From the NCBI RefSeq assembly GCF_001544755.2, contig NZ_FCOF02000006.1, positions 62,001 to 126,000 on the forward strand: a stretch of 64,000 nt of DNA, read 5' to 3'. A program made the translations under genes and the position numbers. The notes beneath the pieces were generated by a model. That model did no database searches and was not told the origin of the DNA. It saw nothing but the letters and a program-made list of their open reading frames with translations. Below, one piece after another: positions 17,594-25,921 of the stretch. The first letter of the stretch is position 1, and each line of letters begins with the position of its first letter. Origin of the DNA: Caballeronia catudaia (lineage in GTDB: Bacteria > Pseudomonadota > Gammaproteobacteria > Burkholderiales > Burkholderiaceae).

Positions 17594-18445
17594 TCACTTC
17601 ACCGCGCCAAACGTGAGACCGCGCACGAGCTGCTTCTGCGAGACCCAGCCGACGATCAGGATCGGCGCGACCGCCAGCAGCGAAGCCGCCGAGAGCTTCG
17701 CCCAGAACAGGCCTTCCGGACTCGAATACGACGCGATGAACACGGTAAGCGGCGCCGCGTTCGAGCTCGACAGATTGATGCTCCAGAACGCCTCGTTCCA
17801 CGACAGGATGATGAGCAGCAGGCCCGTCGATGCAAGGCCGGGCAGCGCCATCGGCATCAGCAGATAGACGATCTCCTGCCACGTCGTCGCGCCGTCGATG
17901 CGGCCCGCTTCGAGAATGTCCTTCGGCACTTCGTTGAAGTACGTGTAGGCCATCCACACCGCGATCGGCAAGTTGATCAGCGTGTACACGATGACGAGAC
18001 CCGAAACCGTATCGAGCAGGCCCGTGTTCTTCCACAGCAGATAGATCGGCACGAGCACGCCGACCGACGGCATCATCTTCGTGGAAAGCATCCACAGCAG
18101 GACCGACTGCGTTTTCCTGGTCGGGAAGAAGGCCATCGCGTAGGCGCACGGCACCGCCAGAATCAGGCAGAGCAGCGTGACGCCGACTGAAATCAGCACC
18201 GAATTCCACGCGAAGCCGAAGTAGTTGCTGCGCGCGAACACTTCCTTGAAGCTATCGAGCGTCGGCGTGAAGAACAGCGACGACGAATACGCCTGCTGCT
18301 CGGTCTTGAACGCGGTGATCGTCATCCAGAAGATCGGGAAGAACAGCAGGATCGACACGATCCACGCAACGATGCCCGGCACGATGTTCTTGACGTGATC
18401 GAGCGCGGAGGCTCGCGGCGGTGCGGAAACCGATTGCGTGCTCAT
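17594..18445 (-). CDS. Polyol/sugar ABC transporter permease (MalG/SmoG type)
   Basis: This 283-residue inner-membrane protein has six predicted helices. The EAA motif EVPKDILEAGRIDGATTWQE, the cytoplasmic loop that docks on the ATPase, is seen near residues 190-210. The ATG at 18445 overlaps the stop of the preceding permease as ATGA, fixing the start. A longer in-frame reading to 19258 merely runs antiparallel through the other permease and was discarded. It forms a heterodimeric channel with the product of 18442-19380. Confidence 0.93.
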   Translation of the reverse strand: MSTQSVSAPPRASALDHVKNIVPGIVAWIVSILLFFPIFWMTITAFKTEQQAYSSSLFFTPTLDSFKEVFARSNYFGFAWNSVLISVGVTLLCLILAVPCAYAMAFFPTRKTQSVLLWMLSTKMMPSVGVLVPIYLLWKNTGLLDTVSGLVIVYTLINLPIAVWMAYTYFNEVPKDILEAGRIDGATTWQEIVYLLMPMALPGLASTGLLLIILSWNEAFWSINLSSSNAAPLTVFIASYSSPEGLFWAKLSAASLLAVAPILIVGWVSQKQLVRGLTFGAVK

Positions 18446-19380
18446 GACTCGTACTCCCCTTTGAGGTTCTTCGCGAGCATTCTCACGAGGAAGAACGCGA
18501 CGATGTTGGCGAGAATCACCGCAAGAATGCCGCCCGCCGATGCGAGACCGACGTCGAACTGCTGCAGACCCAGCGCATAGATCAGGTACGACAGGTTGGT
18601 CGTCGCGGTGCCGGGGCCGCCGCCGGTCGTCGTGTAGATTTCCGCGAAGATCGACAGCAGGAAGATGGTTTCCATCATCACGACGACTGCGATCGCGCGT
18701 TTCAGATGCGGCAGCGTGATGAAGAAGAACATCGCGAAGGGACCTGCGCCATCGATGCGCGCCGCTTCCTTCTGTTCCTGATCGAGCGACTGAATCGCCG
18801 TGAACAGAATCAGGAACGCGAACGGCAGCCACTGCCACGCGACGATGACGATCACCGCGAAGAGCGGATACTCGGCGAACCAGTCGATCGGCTGCATGCC
18901 CATCGAGCGCATGAGTCCCGCGATCAGGCCGTACACCGGATGCAGGATCATGTTCTTCCAGATGAGCGCGGAGACCGTCGGCATCACGAAGAACGGCGCG
19001 ATCACGAGCAGCCGCGCGATGCCCTGCCCGATGAACTTGCGATCGAACAGCACGGCGAGCAGCGTGCCGCCTACCACGGTGATGACCAGCACCGAAATGA
19101 TCAGCGTCAGCGTATGGCCGATGGATGGCCCGAACGCCGGATCGGTGACGAGGAACTCGAAGTTGTCGAAGCCCGCGAAGCCTTTTACGTCCGGATTCAG
19201 CAGGTTGTAGCGCGAGAACGAAAACCAGATCGTCATCGCGAGCGGAATGGCCATCCACAGGAAAAGCAGTCCCGTCGATGGCGAGATCAGCCAGCGCACC
19301 GACTTCGCGCGCCGCTTGTCACGCTCGGCGGCGGACTCCTCCAGATGATGATCGGTGATGGGGGGATTCAGTTGACTCAT
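18442..19380 (-). CDS. Polyol/sugar ABC transporter permease (MalF/SmoF type)
   Basis: This 312-residue inner-membrane protein has six or more hydrophobic segments, the first at about residues 30-52. The EAA loop reads DQEQKEAARIDGAGPFAMFF. The N-terminal cytoplasmic tail is long and charged (ESAAERDKRRAK). It is coupled to the next permease gene by a 4-bp overlap and lies 63 bp after the solute-binding protein gene. It belongs to the CUT1 importers. Confidence 0.93.
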   Translation of the reverse strand: MSQLNPPITDHHLEESAAERDKRRAKSVRWLISPSTGLLFLWMAIPLAMTIWFSFSRYNLLNPDVKGFAGFDNFEFLVTDPAFGPSIGHTLTLIISVLVITVVGGTLLAVLFDRKFIGQGIARLLVIAPFFVMPTVSALIWKNMILHPVYGLIAGLMRSMGMQPIDWFAEYPLFAVIVIVAWQWLPFAFLILFTAIQSLDQEQKEAARIDGAGPFAMFFFITLPHLKRAIAVVVMMETIFLLSIFAEIYTTTGGGPGTATTNLSYLIYALGLQQFDVGLASAGGILAVILANIVAFFLVRMLAKNLKGEYES

Positions 19381-19443
19381 CGTGACACCTCTCGATGATG
19401 ATGCTGTCGGGCCGCATCGAAAGACACGGCCCGCGTACCGACG

Positions 19444-20811
19444 TTACTTCTGATAACCGGCCTGCTTGACCGCGCGATCCGCCGCCGCATTGGCCGCCTT
19501 CAGCGCGTTGTCGACGCTCGTCTGCCCCGCGACGACACCCGCGATCGACTGACCGACGACCGTGCCGAACGACTGGAACTCCGGAATGCCGACGAACTGG
19601 ACGCCGGAGTACGGCACCTTCTTGAGCGTCGCGTCGTTCGGATCGGCGGTTTCGATCGCCTTCAAAACGAAGTCGCCGAACGGCGCGGCCTGCTTGTACT
19701 CGGGGCGCGCGTAGGTCGATTTGCGCGTGCCCGGCGGCACGGACGCCCAGCCTTCATCCTTGCCGACCATCTCGATATATTCCTTCGAGGTCGCCCACGC
19801 GGCGAACTTCTTGGCCGCTTCCTGCTGCTTCGACGTCTTCGGGATCGCGAGCGACCACGACCACAGCCAGTGCGAGCCCTTCGGCGTGACGGCGATGGGC
19901 GCGGCCGCAAAGCCGATCTTGTCCGACACCTGCGATTGCGCCTTGTTGTAGAGGATGCCCGCGGCGACGGTCGCGTCGATCCACATCGCGCACTTGCCGG
20001 ACGACATCAGCGTGAGGTTCTCGTTGAAGCCGTTCGAGCTCGCTCCCGGCGGGCCGTCGTTCTTCAGGAGATCCGCGTAGAAGCCGACCGCCTTCTTCCA
20101 TTCGGGCGTATCGAGCTGCGCCTGCCACTTCTCGTTGAACCACTCGCCGCCGAACGTGTTCACGACCGTCGTTACGAACGCCATGTTCTCGCCCCAGCCC
20201 GCCTTGCCGCGCAAACAGATGCCGTACTGGCCTTTGGATTTGTCGGTGAGCTTGTCGGCGAACTGCTTGATCTGATCGTAGTTCGGCTGATCGGGCATCT
20301 TCAGGCCCGCGGCCTGGAACAGGTCCTTGCGGTAATACGTCATCGAGCTTTCGACGTAGAACGGCAGCGCGAACAGCGTGCCGTTGTACGAGAGGCCATC
20401 GCGCGCGGTCTTCACGACATCGTCGAGATCGTAGTTGGCGGGCAGACCGGTCATCGGCGAGAGCCAGCCGCGCTTGCCCCATTGCGGCGCCTCGTAGGTG
20501 CCGATCGTGATCACGTCGAACTGGCCGCTGTTCGTGGTGATGTCGGTGGTCGCGCGCTGGCGCAGCACGTTCTCTTCGAGAATCACCCATTTCAGCTGGA
20601 TGTCCGGATTCGCCTTCTCGAAGGCCGGCGCGAGCTTTTTCAGCTCGATCATGTCCGGGTTGTTCAACGTGGCGATGGTGATGGTCGCGGCATGCGCCGA
20701 CATCGGCACGAGCGCGGCGGCGGCCAGCGCGGCGGAAAACGCGGTGGCGGCGCGACGTGCCCGCGGTTGTGCCCGAACGATGCGTTGAGTGCGCTTTTGA
20801 GTCGGTTTCAT
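19444..20811 (-). CDS. Polyol/sugar ABC transporter periplasmic binding protein
   Basis: This 455-residue family 1 extracellular solute-binding protein has a long, Arg-rich signal sequence ending at about residue 41 (SAHAATITIATLNNPDM). The mature protein captures the substrate in the periplasm. SGQFDVITIGTYEAPQWGKRGW and FNENLTLMSSGKCAMWIDAT are typical of SmoE/MtlE-like mannitol/sorbitol binding proteins. The start at 20811 gives the basic n-region directly; an ATG at 20865 would add 18 residues before it. It is separated by 262 bp from the SDR dehydrogenase upstream, so the transporter may have its own promoter there, although no operator copy is visible in that gap. Confidence 0.92.
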   Translation of the reverse strand: MKPTQKRTQRIVRAQPRARRAATAFSAALAAAALVPMSAHAATITIATLNNPDMIELKKLAPAFEKANPDIQLKWVILEENVLRQRATTDITTNSGQFDVITIGTYEAPQWGKRGWLSPMTGLPANYDLDDVVKTARDGLSYNGTLFALPFYVESSMTYYRKDLFQAAGLKMPDQPNYDQIKQFADKLTDKSKGQYGICLRGKAGWGENMAFVTTVVNTFGGEWFNEKWQAQLDTPEWKKAVGFYADLLKNDGPPGASSNGFNENLTLMSSGKCAMWIDATVAAGILYNKAQSQVSDKIGFAAAPIAVTPKGSHWLWSWSLAIPKTSKQQEAAKKFAAWATSKEYIEMVGKDEGWASVPPGTRKSTYARPEYKQAAPFGDFVLKAIETADPNDATLKKVPYSGVQFVGIPEFQSFGTVVGQSIAGVVAGQTSVDNALKAANAAADRAVKQAGYQK

Positions 20812-21073
20812 GCTGGTTCGTCTCCTTTTTGTTGGCACGGGCGCGAGCGGTGTCTCTCGTGACAAGACCGCGCGTGCCGTGTATGCCGCTGCCTGCTTTC
20901 GAGGGTGCGCGATCGAAAAATCGCGTGGTTGCCGTGTTTATCCTTGTGCAGCGCCTGCCATCACCGTAGTGGACCTTTCGTCCTTTGCAGCATCGCCGCA
21001 TTCGACGCGACGCCGTTTCACTATAGACGGTGCTTTCCGCGCTTCAAGCCGCATGCAGCGCACAAGCGGTGCA

Positions 21074-21847
21074 TCAACTCATCCAGTTGCCGCCGTCGAC
21101 GTTGATCGTCTGCGCGGTGATGTAATCCGCATCCGATGACGCCAGAAAAAGCGCCGCGCCCGTCAGGTCGGCGGGCAAGCCCATGCGCCCGAGCGGCACT
21201 TCCTCGCCGACGAGCCGTTTCTTCTCGCCGAGCGGACGATTCTCGTAGCGCGCGAAAAGTGCGTCGACCTCGTTCCACATGGGTGTATCGACGACGCCCG
21301 GCGCGATACCGTTTACGTTGATGCGCTCTTTCGCGAGCGCGAGCGCCGCCGATTGCGTGTAGCTGATGACCGCCGCCTTGGTCGCGCAGTAATGCGACAC
21401 GAGCGCTTCGCCGCGCCGCCCGGCCTGCGATGACATATTGATGATCTTGCCGCCGCGCCCCTGCTGGACCATGCGCTTAGCGACGGCCTGCATCAGAAAG
21501 AACATGCCTTTGACGTTCACCGCGAAGAGGCGGTCGTAGACGTCCCAGGATTCGTCGAGGATCGGGCGCATGTCGAAGAGCGCCGCGTTGTTGAAGAGAA
21601 TGTCGATGCCGCCGAAACGCTCGATGGCGCGCGCCACGATGCGTTCGATATCGTCGCGGCGCGTAACGTCGGCCTGCAGCGCGAGCACGTGCGCCGAGAC
21701 GTCGGCGAAGCGCTGCGCCATGCCGTGCTCATCCTTAACGTCGACGATGACGACTCGCGCGCCTTCCTCCAGATAGCGCCGCGCGACAGCTTCTCCGATG
21801 CCGCTCGCCGCGCCCGTGATGATGGCGACCTTCTCTTTCAGTCTCAC
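21074..21847 (-). CDS. SDR polyol dehydrogenase (sorbitol/L-iditol 2-dehydrogenase type)
   Basis: This 257-residue classical short-chain dehydrogenase has the cofactor motif TGAASGIG (11-18), DV in VIVDV indicating NAD preference, NNAA, and the catalytic Ser (MSSQAG) with YxxxK (YCATK). Overall it resembles bacterial sorbitol dehydrogenase SmoS/PolS, which oxidises sorbitol to fructose or related polyols to ketoses. It is transcribed toward the ABC transporter genes and is the likely first gene of the polyol uptake operon. A motif nearly identical to the dalD upstream operator lies about 55 bp before its ATG. Confidence 0.88.
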   Translation of the reverse strand: MRLKEKVAIITGAASGIGEAVARRYLEEGARVVIVDVKDEHGMAQRFADVSAHVLALQADVTRRDDIERIVARAIERFGGIDILFNNAALFDMRPILDESWDVYDRLFAVNVKGMFFLMQAVAKRMVQQGRGGKIINMSSQAGRRGEALVSHYCATKAAVISYTQSAALALAKERINVNGIAPGVVDTPMWNEVDALFARYENRPLGEKKRLVGEEVPLGRMGLPADLTGAALFLASSDADYITAQTINVDGGNWMS

Positions 21848-21898
21848 CGATGTCTCCGAGTTTTTGCCTCGCTCTCTCGCAGTGAGCGAACGCTCCGC

Positions 21899-21934
21899 GG
21901 ATGAACAATTGCTCGTTGTTTGATCGAATGATCG
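21899..21934 (-). promoter_or_regulatory. Candidate polyol operator, copy 2 (upstream of SDR dehydrogenase)
   Basis: On the minus strand the block reads GATCATTCGATCA, then a short variable piece, then CGAGCAATTGTTCATCC. This matches copy 1 (8756-8795) in order, spacing and orientation to the gene. Its dyad is imperfect (GAGCA...TGTTC) where copy 1 is perfect. Confidence 0.68.
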
Positions 21935-22092
21935 GCGCTGCGCGTGATCGTGTCAAGGAATCGGCACAGTTTTCGATGCTGCAACGCGCAATCGTCTGGA
22001 ACCTCGGGAAAACCCGTCTGGCAAGGCGCAGCCGAGCAAGCAACGTTCCGTGCCGATGAAGAAAGACGCGCCTTAGGGCGTGCACGTCGATG

Positions 22093-22107
22093 TGATACGT
22101 TATATCA
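22093..22107 (+). promoter_or_regulatory. Candidate Zur box upstream of zur-znuACB
   Basis: TGATACGTTATATCA is a dyad with 5-bp arms (TGATA/TATCA) and an AT-rich core, like Zur-type operators. It lies about 50 bp upstream of the zur start in an otherwise GC-rich gap, consistent with zinc-dependent autoregulation of the operon. Confidence 0.65.
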
Positions 22108-22158
22108 TCGCCAAATCGTCCTACCTTGCCGAGGCCGCGTCACCGTGGCCGTCATGAC

Positions 22159-22617
22159 ATGACCGCATCCGTCGAAACCATGCTGGCCCGCGCCGAAGCC
22201 CTCTCCGCCGAACGCGGTGTCGCGCTCACGCCGCTGCGCCGCCAGGTGTACGAACTTGTGCTGAAGGCACACAAGCCAATCGGCGCCTACGACCTCATCG
22301 ACGCGATGGAGCCGCAGCGCGGCGCGCGCGTGCCACCGACCACCGTGTATCGCGCACTCGACTTTCTGGTCGAAAACGGCTTCGTGCATCGCATCGAATC
22401 GAAGAACGCGTTCATCGCGTGCTGCGACGCGGGCAAGCCGCACGAGAGCCAGTTCCTCATCTGCGACGAATGCGGCAATACGCTCGAAATCCAGGGCCGC
22501 GAGCTTGCGTCGTCGCTGTCCGCGAGCCCGCCCGCGCACGGCTTTCAGGTGCATCACCAGGTCGTCGAACTGAGCGGGCTGTGCGCCGATTGTCAGAAGA
22601 AGCATCACGGTGTCTGA
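22159..22617 (+). CDS. zur: Fur-family zinc uptake regulator
   Basis: This 152-residue Fur-superfamily repressor has an N-terminal winged helix (LTPLRRQVYELVLKAHKPIGAYDL, then VPPTTVYRALDFLVENGFVH). A dimerisation/metal domain follows with CC...H (ACCDAGKPHESQF) and the structural zinc cysteines CDEC and CADC. Zn-bound Zur represses zinc import. The start at 22159 gives the family length and follows the dyad at 22093-22107. The stop is 34 bp before znuA, so the regulator is the first gene of the operon it probably controls. Zur rather than Fur is inferred from context and from cysteine content. Confidence 0.92.
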   Translation: MTASVETMLARAEALSAERGVALTPLRRQVYELVLKAHKPIGAYDLIDAMEPQRGARVPPTTVYRALDFLVENGFVHRIESKNAFIACCDAGKPHESQFLICDECGNTLEIQGRELASSLSASPPAHGFQVHHQVVELSGLCADCQKKHHGV

Positions 22618-22651
22618 GCGCGTCATCCATCACCATCACAAAAGGAATTCA

Positions 22652-23533
22652 ATGAAACTCGCGCATCTCCTGACCTGCTTCGCCCTCGCGCTCGGCTTTT
22701 GCGACGTGGCTTCAGCGCAATCGGCGCGCGTGCCGGTCGTCGCCGCAGAGAATTTTTATGGCGATGTCATCCGTCAGCTCGGCGGCGATCACGTGCAGGT
22801 GACGAGCATCCTGAACAATCCGGACCAGGACCCGCATCTCTTCGAAGCGAGCCCGAAGACCGCGCGTTTATTGCAGCATGCGGCGCTCGTCGTCTATAAC
22901 GGCGCGGACTACGATCCGTGGATGGAGAAGCTGCTCGCGGTATCGCGAAGCAACGACAAGCGCACGGTGATCGTCGCGGCGCAGCTCGTCGGCAAGAAGG
23001 CCGGCGACAATCCGCATCTCTGGTACGACCCGTCGACGATGCCCGCCGTCGCGAAAGCGGTGAGCGCGTATTTGTCGGGCGCGGACCCGTCGCACAAGAG
23101 CGATTACGACGCGCGCCTCGCGGCCTTTCTCGACACGCTGAAGCCCATCGACGCGAGCATTGCGCAGATGAAGGCGCACTACAAGGGCGTGCCGGTCACG
23201 GCGACCGAGCCGGTGTTCGGCTACATGGCCGATGCGATCGGCTTCGAGATGCGCAATCAGCGCTTCCAGATGGCGGAGATGAACGAGACCGAGCCGAGCG
23301 CCGGCGATATTGCCGCGTTCGAAAAAGACCTGCGCGAGCGCCGCGTGCACGTGCTTATCTATAACAGCCAGGCGACGGGCGCGCTGACGAAGCGTCTGCT
23401 CGACGTCGCGAAGGACGCGCATGTGCCGAGCGTCAGCGTGACGGAGACCTTGCCCGCGAAGAAGACGTATCAGCAATGGATGCAGTCGCAGCTCGACGCG
23501 CTTGCGGGCGCGCTGCAAGGATGGCAACGATGA
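22652..23533 (+). CDS. znuA: Zinc ABC transporter substrate-binding protein
   Basis: This 293-residue cluster A-I metal-binding protein has a signal peptide (residues 1-22, cleavage after ASA). Metal ligands appear as His in QDPHLFEASP and His in DNPHLWYDPSTM. The third position, usually His in HDAFGYF-like segments, reads TEPVFGYMADA, so Glu may replace it; the fourth acidic residue is in VSVTETLP. The His-rich loop of enterobacterial ZnuA is absent. It delivers Zn2+ to the ZnuB channel. The start at 22652 has AAAGGA upstream. The stop overlaps the znuC start as ATGA. Confidence 0.9.
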   Translation: MKLAHLLTCFALALGFCDVASAQSARVPVVAAENFYGDVIRQLGGDHVQVTSILNNPDQDPHLFEASPKTARLLQHAALVVYNGADYDPWMEKLLAVSRSNDKRTVIVAAQLVGKKAGDNPHLWYDPSTMPAVAKAVSAYLSGADPSHKSDYDARLAAFLDTLKPIDASIAQMKAHYKGVPVTATEPVFGYMADAIGFEMRNQRFQMAEMNETEPSAGDIAAFEKDLRERRVHVLIYNSQATGALTKRLLDVAKDAHVPSVSVTETLPAKKTYQQWMQSQLDALAGALQGWQR

Positions 23534-24411
23534 ACGCCGCTGCAACGACGCAAGCCGCGCTCGAAGTCGACCGTGTGACGCTCGCGCTCGGCGGCCGCGA
23601 GATTCTCAACGATACGAGCTTCACCGTGCGCAACGGCGAGTTCATCGGCGTGCTCGGGCCGAACGGCGCGGGCAAGACCACGCTGATGCGCGCGCTGCTC
23701 GGGCTCGTGCCGCTGAAGAGCGGATCGATACGCGTGAATGGCGAGGCGGTCGTGCGCGGTAACGCGTCGATCGGCTATATGCCTCAGATCCGCACGGGGC
23801 TCGCCAACCGCCGCGTGCTCGGCCGCGATTTCGTCGCGATGGCCGCGGACGGGCATCACTGGGGGCTGCCGCATCGCAATGCGCGCATTCGCGCGGATGT
23901 CGAGCGCGTGCTGGAACTTGTCGGCGCGCATCAGCTGGCGTCGCGTCCGCTGTCGGAACTGTCGGGCGGCGAGCGCCAGCGGCTTCTCCTCGCGCAATGT
24001 CTGCTCGGCAATCCGCGTCTGCTGCTGCTCGACGAACCGCTCATCAGTCTCGATCCGCGGCATCAGACGGGCGTCGTCGAGCTTGTGCGGCGCGTGCAGC
24101 GCGAGTTGAACATCACCGTGCTGTTTTCTGCGCACGAGCTCAATCCGCTTCTGAATTCCCTCGACCGCGTGCTTTATCTTGGCAGCGGGAGGGCGGCGCT
24201 CGGCACCGTCGACGAGGTCATTTCGAAGCCGGTGCTCTCGCGGCTGTACGGCTCGCCCATCGACGTGATGCGCGTGAATGGCCGCATCTTCGTGATGTCG
24301 GGCGATGTCGAGATCGACAAGCTCGATCACGCGCACGAAGAAGGCGACGAACACGAGCATGAGCATGACCACGGTCATGAGCACGATCACCACCACAGTC
24401 ACGAGAAGTAA
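23530..24411 (+). CDS. znuC: Zinc ABC transporter ATPase with His-rich tail
   Basis: This 293-residue ABC ATPase has Walker A GPNGAGKTT, signature LSGGERQRL, Walker B LLLLDEPLISLD and the switch His in FSAHELN. The last about 30 residues are dominated by His, Asp and Glu (EHEHEHDHGHEHDHHHSHEK), a probable zinc-binding tail on the cytoplasmic side; it may buffer or sense imported zinc (inference). The start at 23530 overlaps the znuA stop; an ATG at 23521 is possible. znuB follows after 2 bp. Confidence 0.93.
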   Translation: MNAAATTQAALEVDRVTLALGGREILNDTSFTVRNGEFIGVLGPNGAGKTTLMRALLGLVPLKSGSIRVNGEAVVRGNASIGYMPQIRTGLANRRVLGRDFVAMAADGHHWGLPHRNARIRADVERVLELVGAHQLASRPLSELSGGERQRLLLAQCLLGNPRLLLLDEPLISLDPRHQTGVVELVRRVQRELNITVLFSAHELNPLLNSLDRVLYLGSGRAALGTVDEVISKPVLSRLYGSPIDVMRVNGRIFVMSGDVEIDKLDHAHEEGDEHEHEHDHGHEHDHHHSHEK

Positions 24412-24413
24412 CA

Positions 24414-25202
24414 ATGTTCGAATACGACTTCATGGTGAACGCATTCGCGGCGTCGGGAATCGTCGCGGTGCTGGCGGGGATCGTCGGGTACTTTCTCGTG
24501 CTGCGCGGGCAGACTTTCGCGGGTCACGCGCTATCGCACGTCGGCTTCACGGGTGCGACCGGCGCGGTGCTGCTCGGCATGCCGCCGCTTTGGGGCATGG
24601 TCGGCTTTACGCTCGCGGCGGGCGTGGGCATGGGCGCGTTGGGCGAGCGTCTGTCGGGCCGCGATGTCGCGATCGGCGTGATTCTTTCGCTTTCGCTCGG
24701 GTTTGGGCTGCTGTTTCTGCACTTCTTCACCGCGTACGCGACGCAGGCTACGGCGCTGTTATTCGGCAACGTGCTCGGCGTGAGTCATGACACGCTGGTC
24801 GTGCTGGCGGGGCTTGCGCTCGTGAGCCTCGGGGCGTTGGCGTTCATCATGCGGCCGCTTTTGTTCGCGTCGTTGCAGCCGGAGCTTGCCGAAGCCAAGG
24901 GCGTGTCGCTGCGGCTCGTGTCGGTGCTGTTTCTCGCGATCACCGCGCTCGCGGTTGCGGCTTGTACGCAGATCGTTGGGGTGTTGCTGGTTTTTGCGTT
25001 GATGGTCGGGCCGGCGGCGGCGGCGCAGAACGTGACGACACGTTTGTCGTCGGGGTTGATGCTCGCGGCGCTGTTTGCGCTCGGGCAGGCGTGGGTTGGA
25101 CTTACGCTCGCCTACTACACCGACTGGCCGACGAGTTTCTGGATCACCATGCTTGCCGCGCTTGTGTATGGCGCGAGTTTGCTTGGGCGGCGGGGGCATT
25201 GA
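24414..25202 (+). CDS. znuB: Zinc ABC transporter permease
   Basis: This 262-residue ABC-3 family inner-membrane channel has about eight hydrophobic segments. GQTFAGHALSHVGFTGATGA near residue 30 and VGVLLVFALMVGPAAAAQN near residue 190 are hallmark regions of ZnuB/MntB permeases. It partners ZnuC and ZnuA to import Zn2+. It is the last gene of the zur-znuA-znuC-znuB operon and is followed after 20 bp by the repeat element B, whose hairpins may end or protect the transcript. Confidence 0.94.
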   Translation: MFEYDFMVNAFAASGIVAVLAGIVGYFLVLRGQTFAGHALSHVGFTGATGAVLLGMPPLWGMVGFTLAAGVGMGALGERLSGRDVAIGVILSLSLGFGLLFLHFFTAYATQATALLFGNVLGVSHDTLVVLAGLALVSLGALAFIMRPLLFASLQPELAEAKGVSLRLVSVLFLAITALAVAACTQIVGVLLVFALMVGPAAAAQNVTTRLSSGLMLAALFALGQAWVGLTLAYYTDWPTSFWITMLAALVYGASLLGRRGH

Positions 25203-25221
25203 AGGTTTTTTTGCTTCTGCT

Positions 25222-25893
25222 TTCGCCGGATCCCGTGTTCGTGTCGGTTTATTAGCTTCGCCCCTGTGCGGGGCGGCAGTCACTTTCTTTGCTCGGGACC
25301 AGAGTAAGCGCTAAAGCGCCAACTCTGGTCGACGCAAAGAAAGTAACCAAAGAAACAGCTATCCCCAGCCTAAGCACTTCATGCCGGCCGCGGCACAGAA
25401 CTACTCTCGTGGTCCGGCAGTAGCGAGTGCCCTCACAAAACTCACCGGGCTTGGATCGCGCACGGTCCGTCACATCGCACCGCACTACTGACTGGTTCGG
25501 CAACTCAAGCTCCGGCCCGCTTCGCGGCCGATCGGTCAATCGGGTCTGCGCGTGCTTCTTTGCTTAAATCTCTATCTCACTGCACACGCACAAGTTGGTT
25601 CGCCCTGCATACCCAACGGCAGCGCGTAGCGCTGTGCCGGAACTCTCTCGTGCTGAACCTGCACGCCCAACGTTCCCGCACGGCAGACCGTGCGCGATCC
25701 AAGCCCCGTTAGACCTTCGAGAACACTCGCTACTCCGGGGGCCATTAGATCAATCGCCTGTGCCGCGGCCGGTGTGAAGTGCTTAGGCTGGGGACAGCTG
25801 CTTTCTTTGCCTACTTTCTTTGCAGCAGCAAAGAAAGTAGGTGCCGCCCCGCATAGGGGCAGTGCTAATAGACCGACACGAAATCAGGATTCC
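25222..25893. repeat. Dispersed intergenic element B, imperfect inverted repeat (~670 bp)
   Basis: Its left arm (25222-25560) is nearly identical to the reverse complement of the right arm of element A, including the GACCAGAGT...ACTCTGGTC hairpin set inside ACTTTCTTTGC/GCAAAGAAAGT. Its right arm (25650-25893) matches the reverse complement of A's left arm. A and B are therefore the same structure in opposite orientation. Small ORFs across it (for example a peptide ending CGAAVTFFARDQSKR) look like translated repeat, not genes. It fills the gap between convergent znuB and the formylglutathione hydrolase gene. Confidence 0.8.
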
Positions 25894-25921
25894 ACAAAAA
25901 AAACAATAAAAAACCAAAAAA

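Larger units (their letters stand above)
21848..22158. other. Divergent intergenic region, SDR dehydrogenase/zur
   Basis: This 311-bp non-coding region holds the second polyol operator candidate (21899-21934) on the left and the Zur-box-like dyad (22093-22107) on the right. Between them (21940-22085) nothing further is recognisable. Confidence 0.7.

Noticed and set aside
15961-17616. 551-codon frame on the plus strand
   Set aside because: Antisense to the ABC ATPase and HAD genes; its translation is Arg/His/Asp-rich without motifs.
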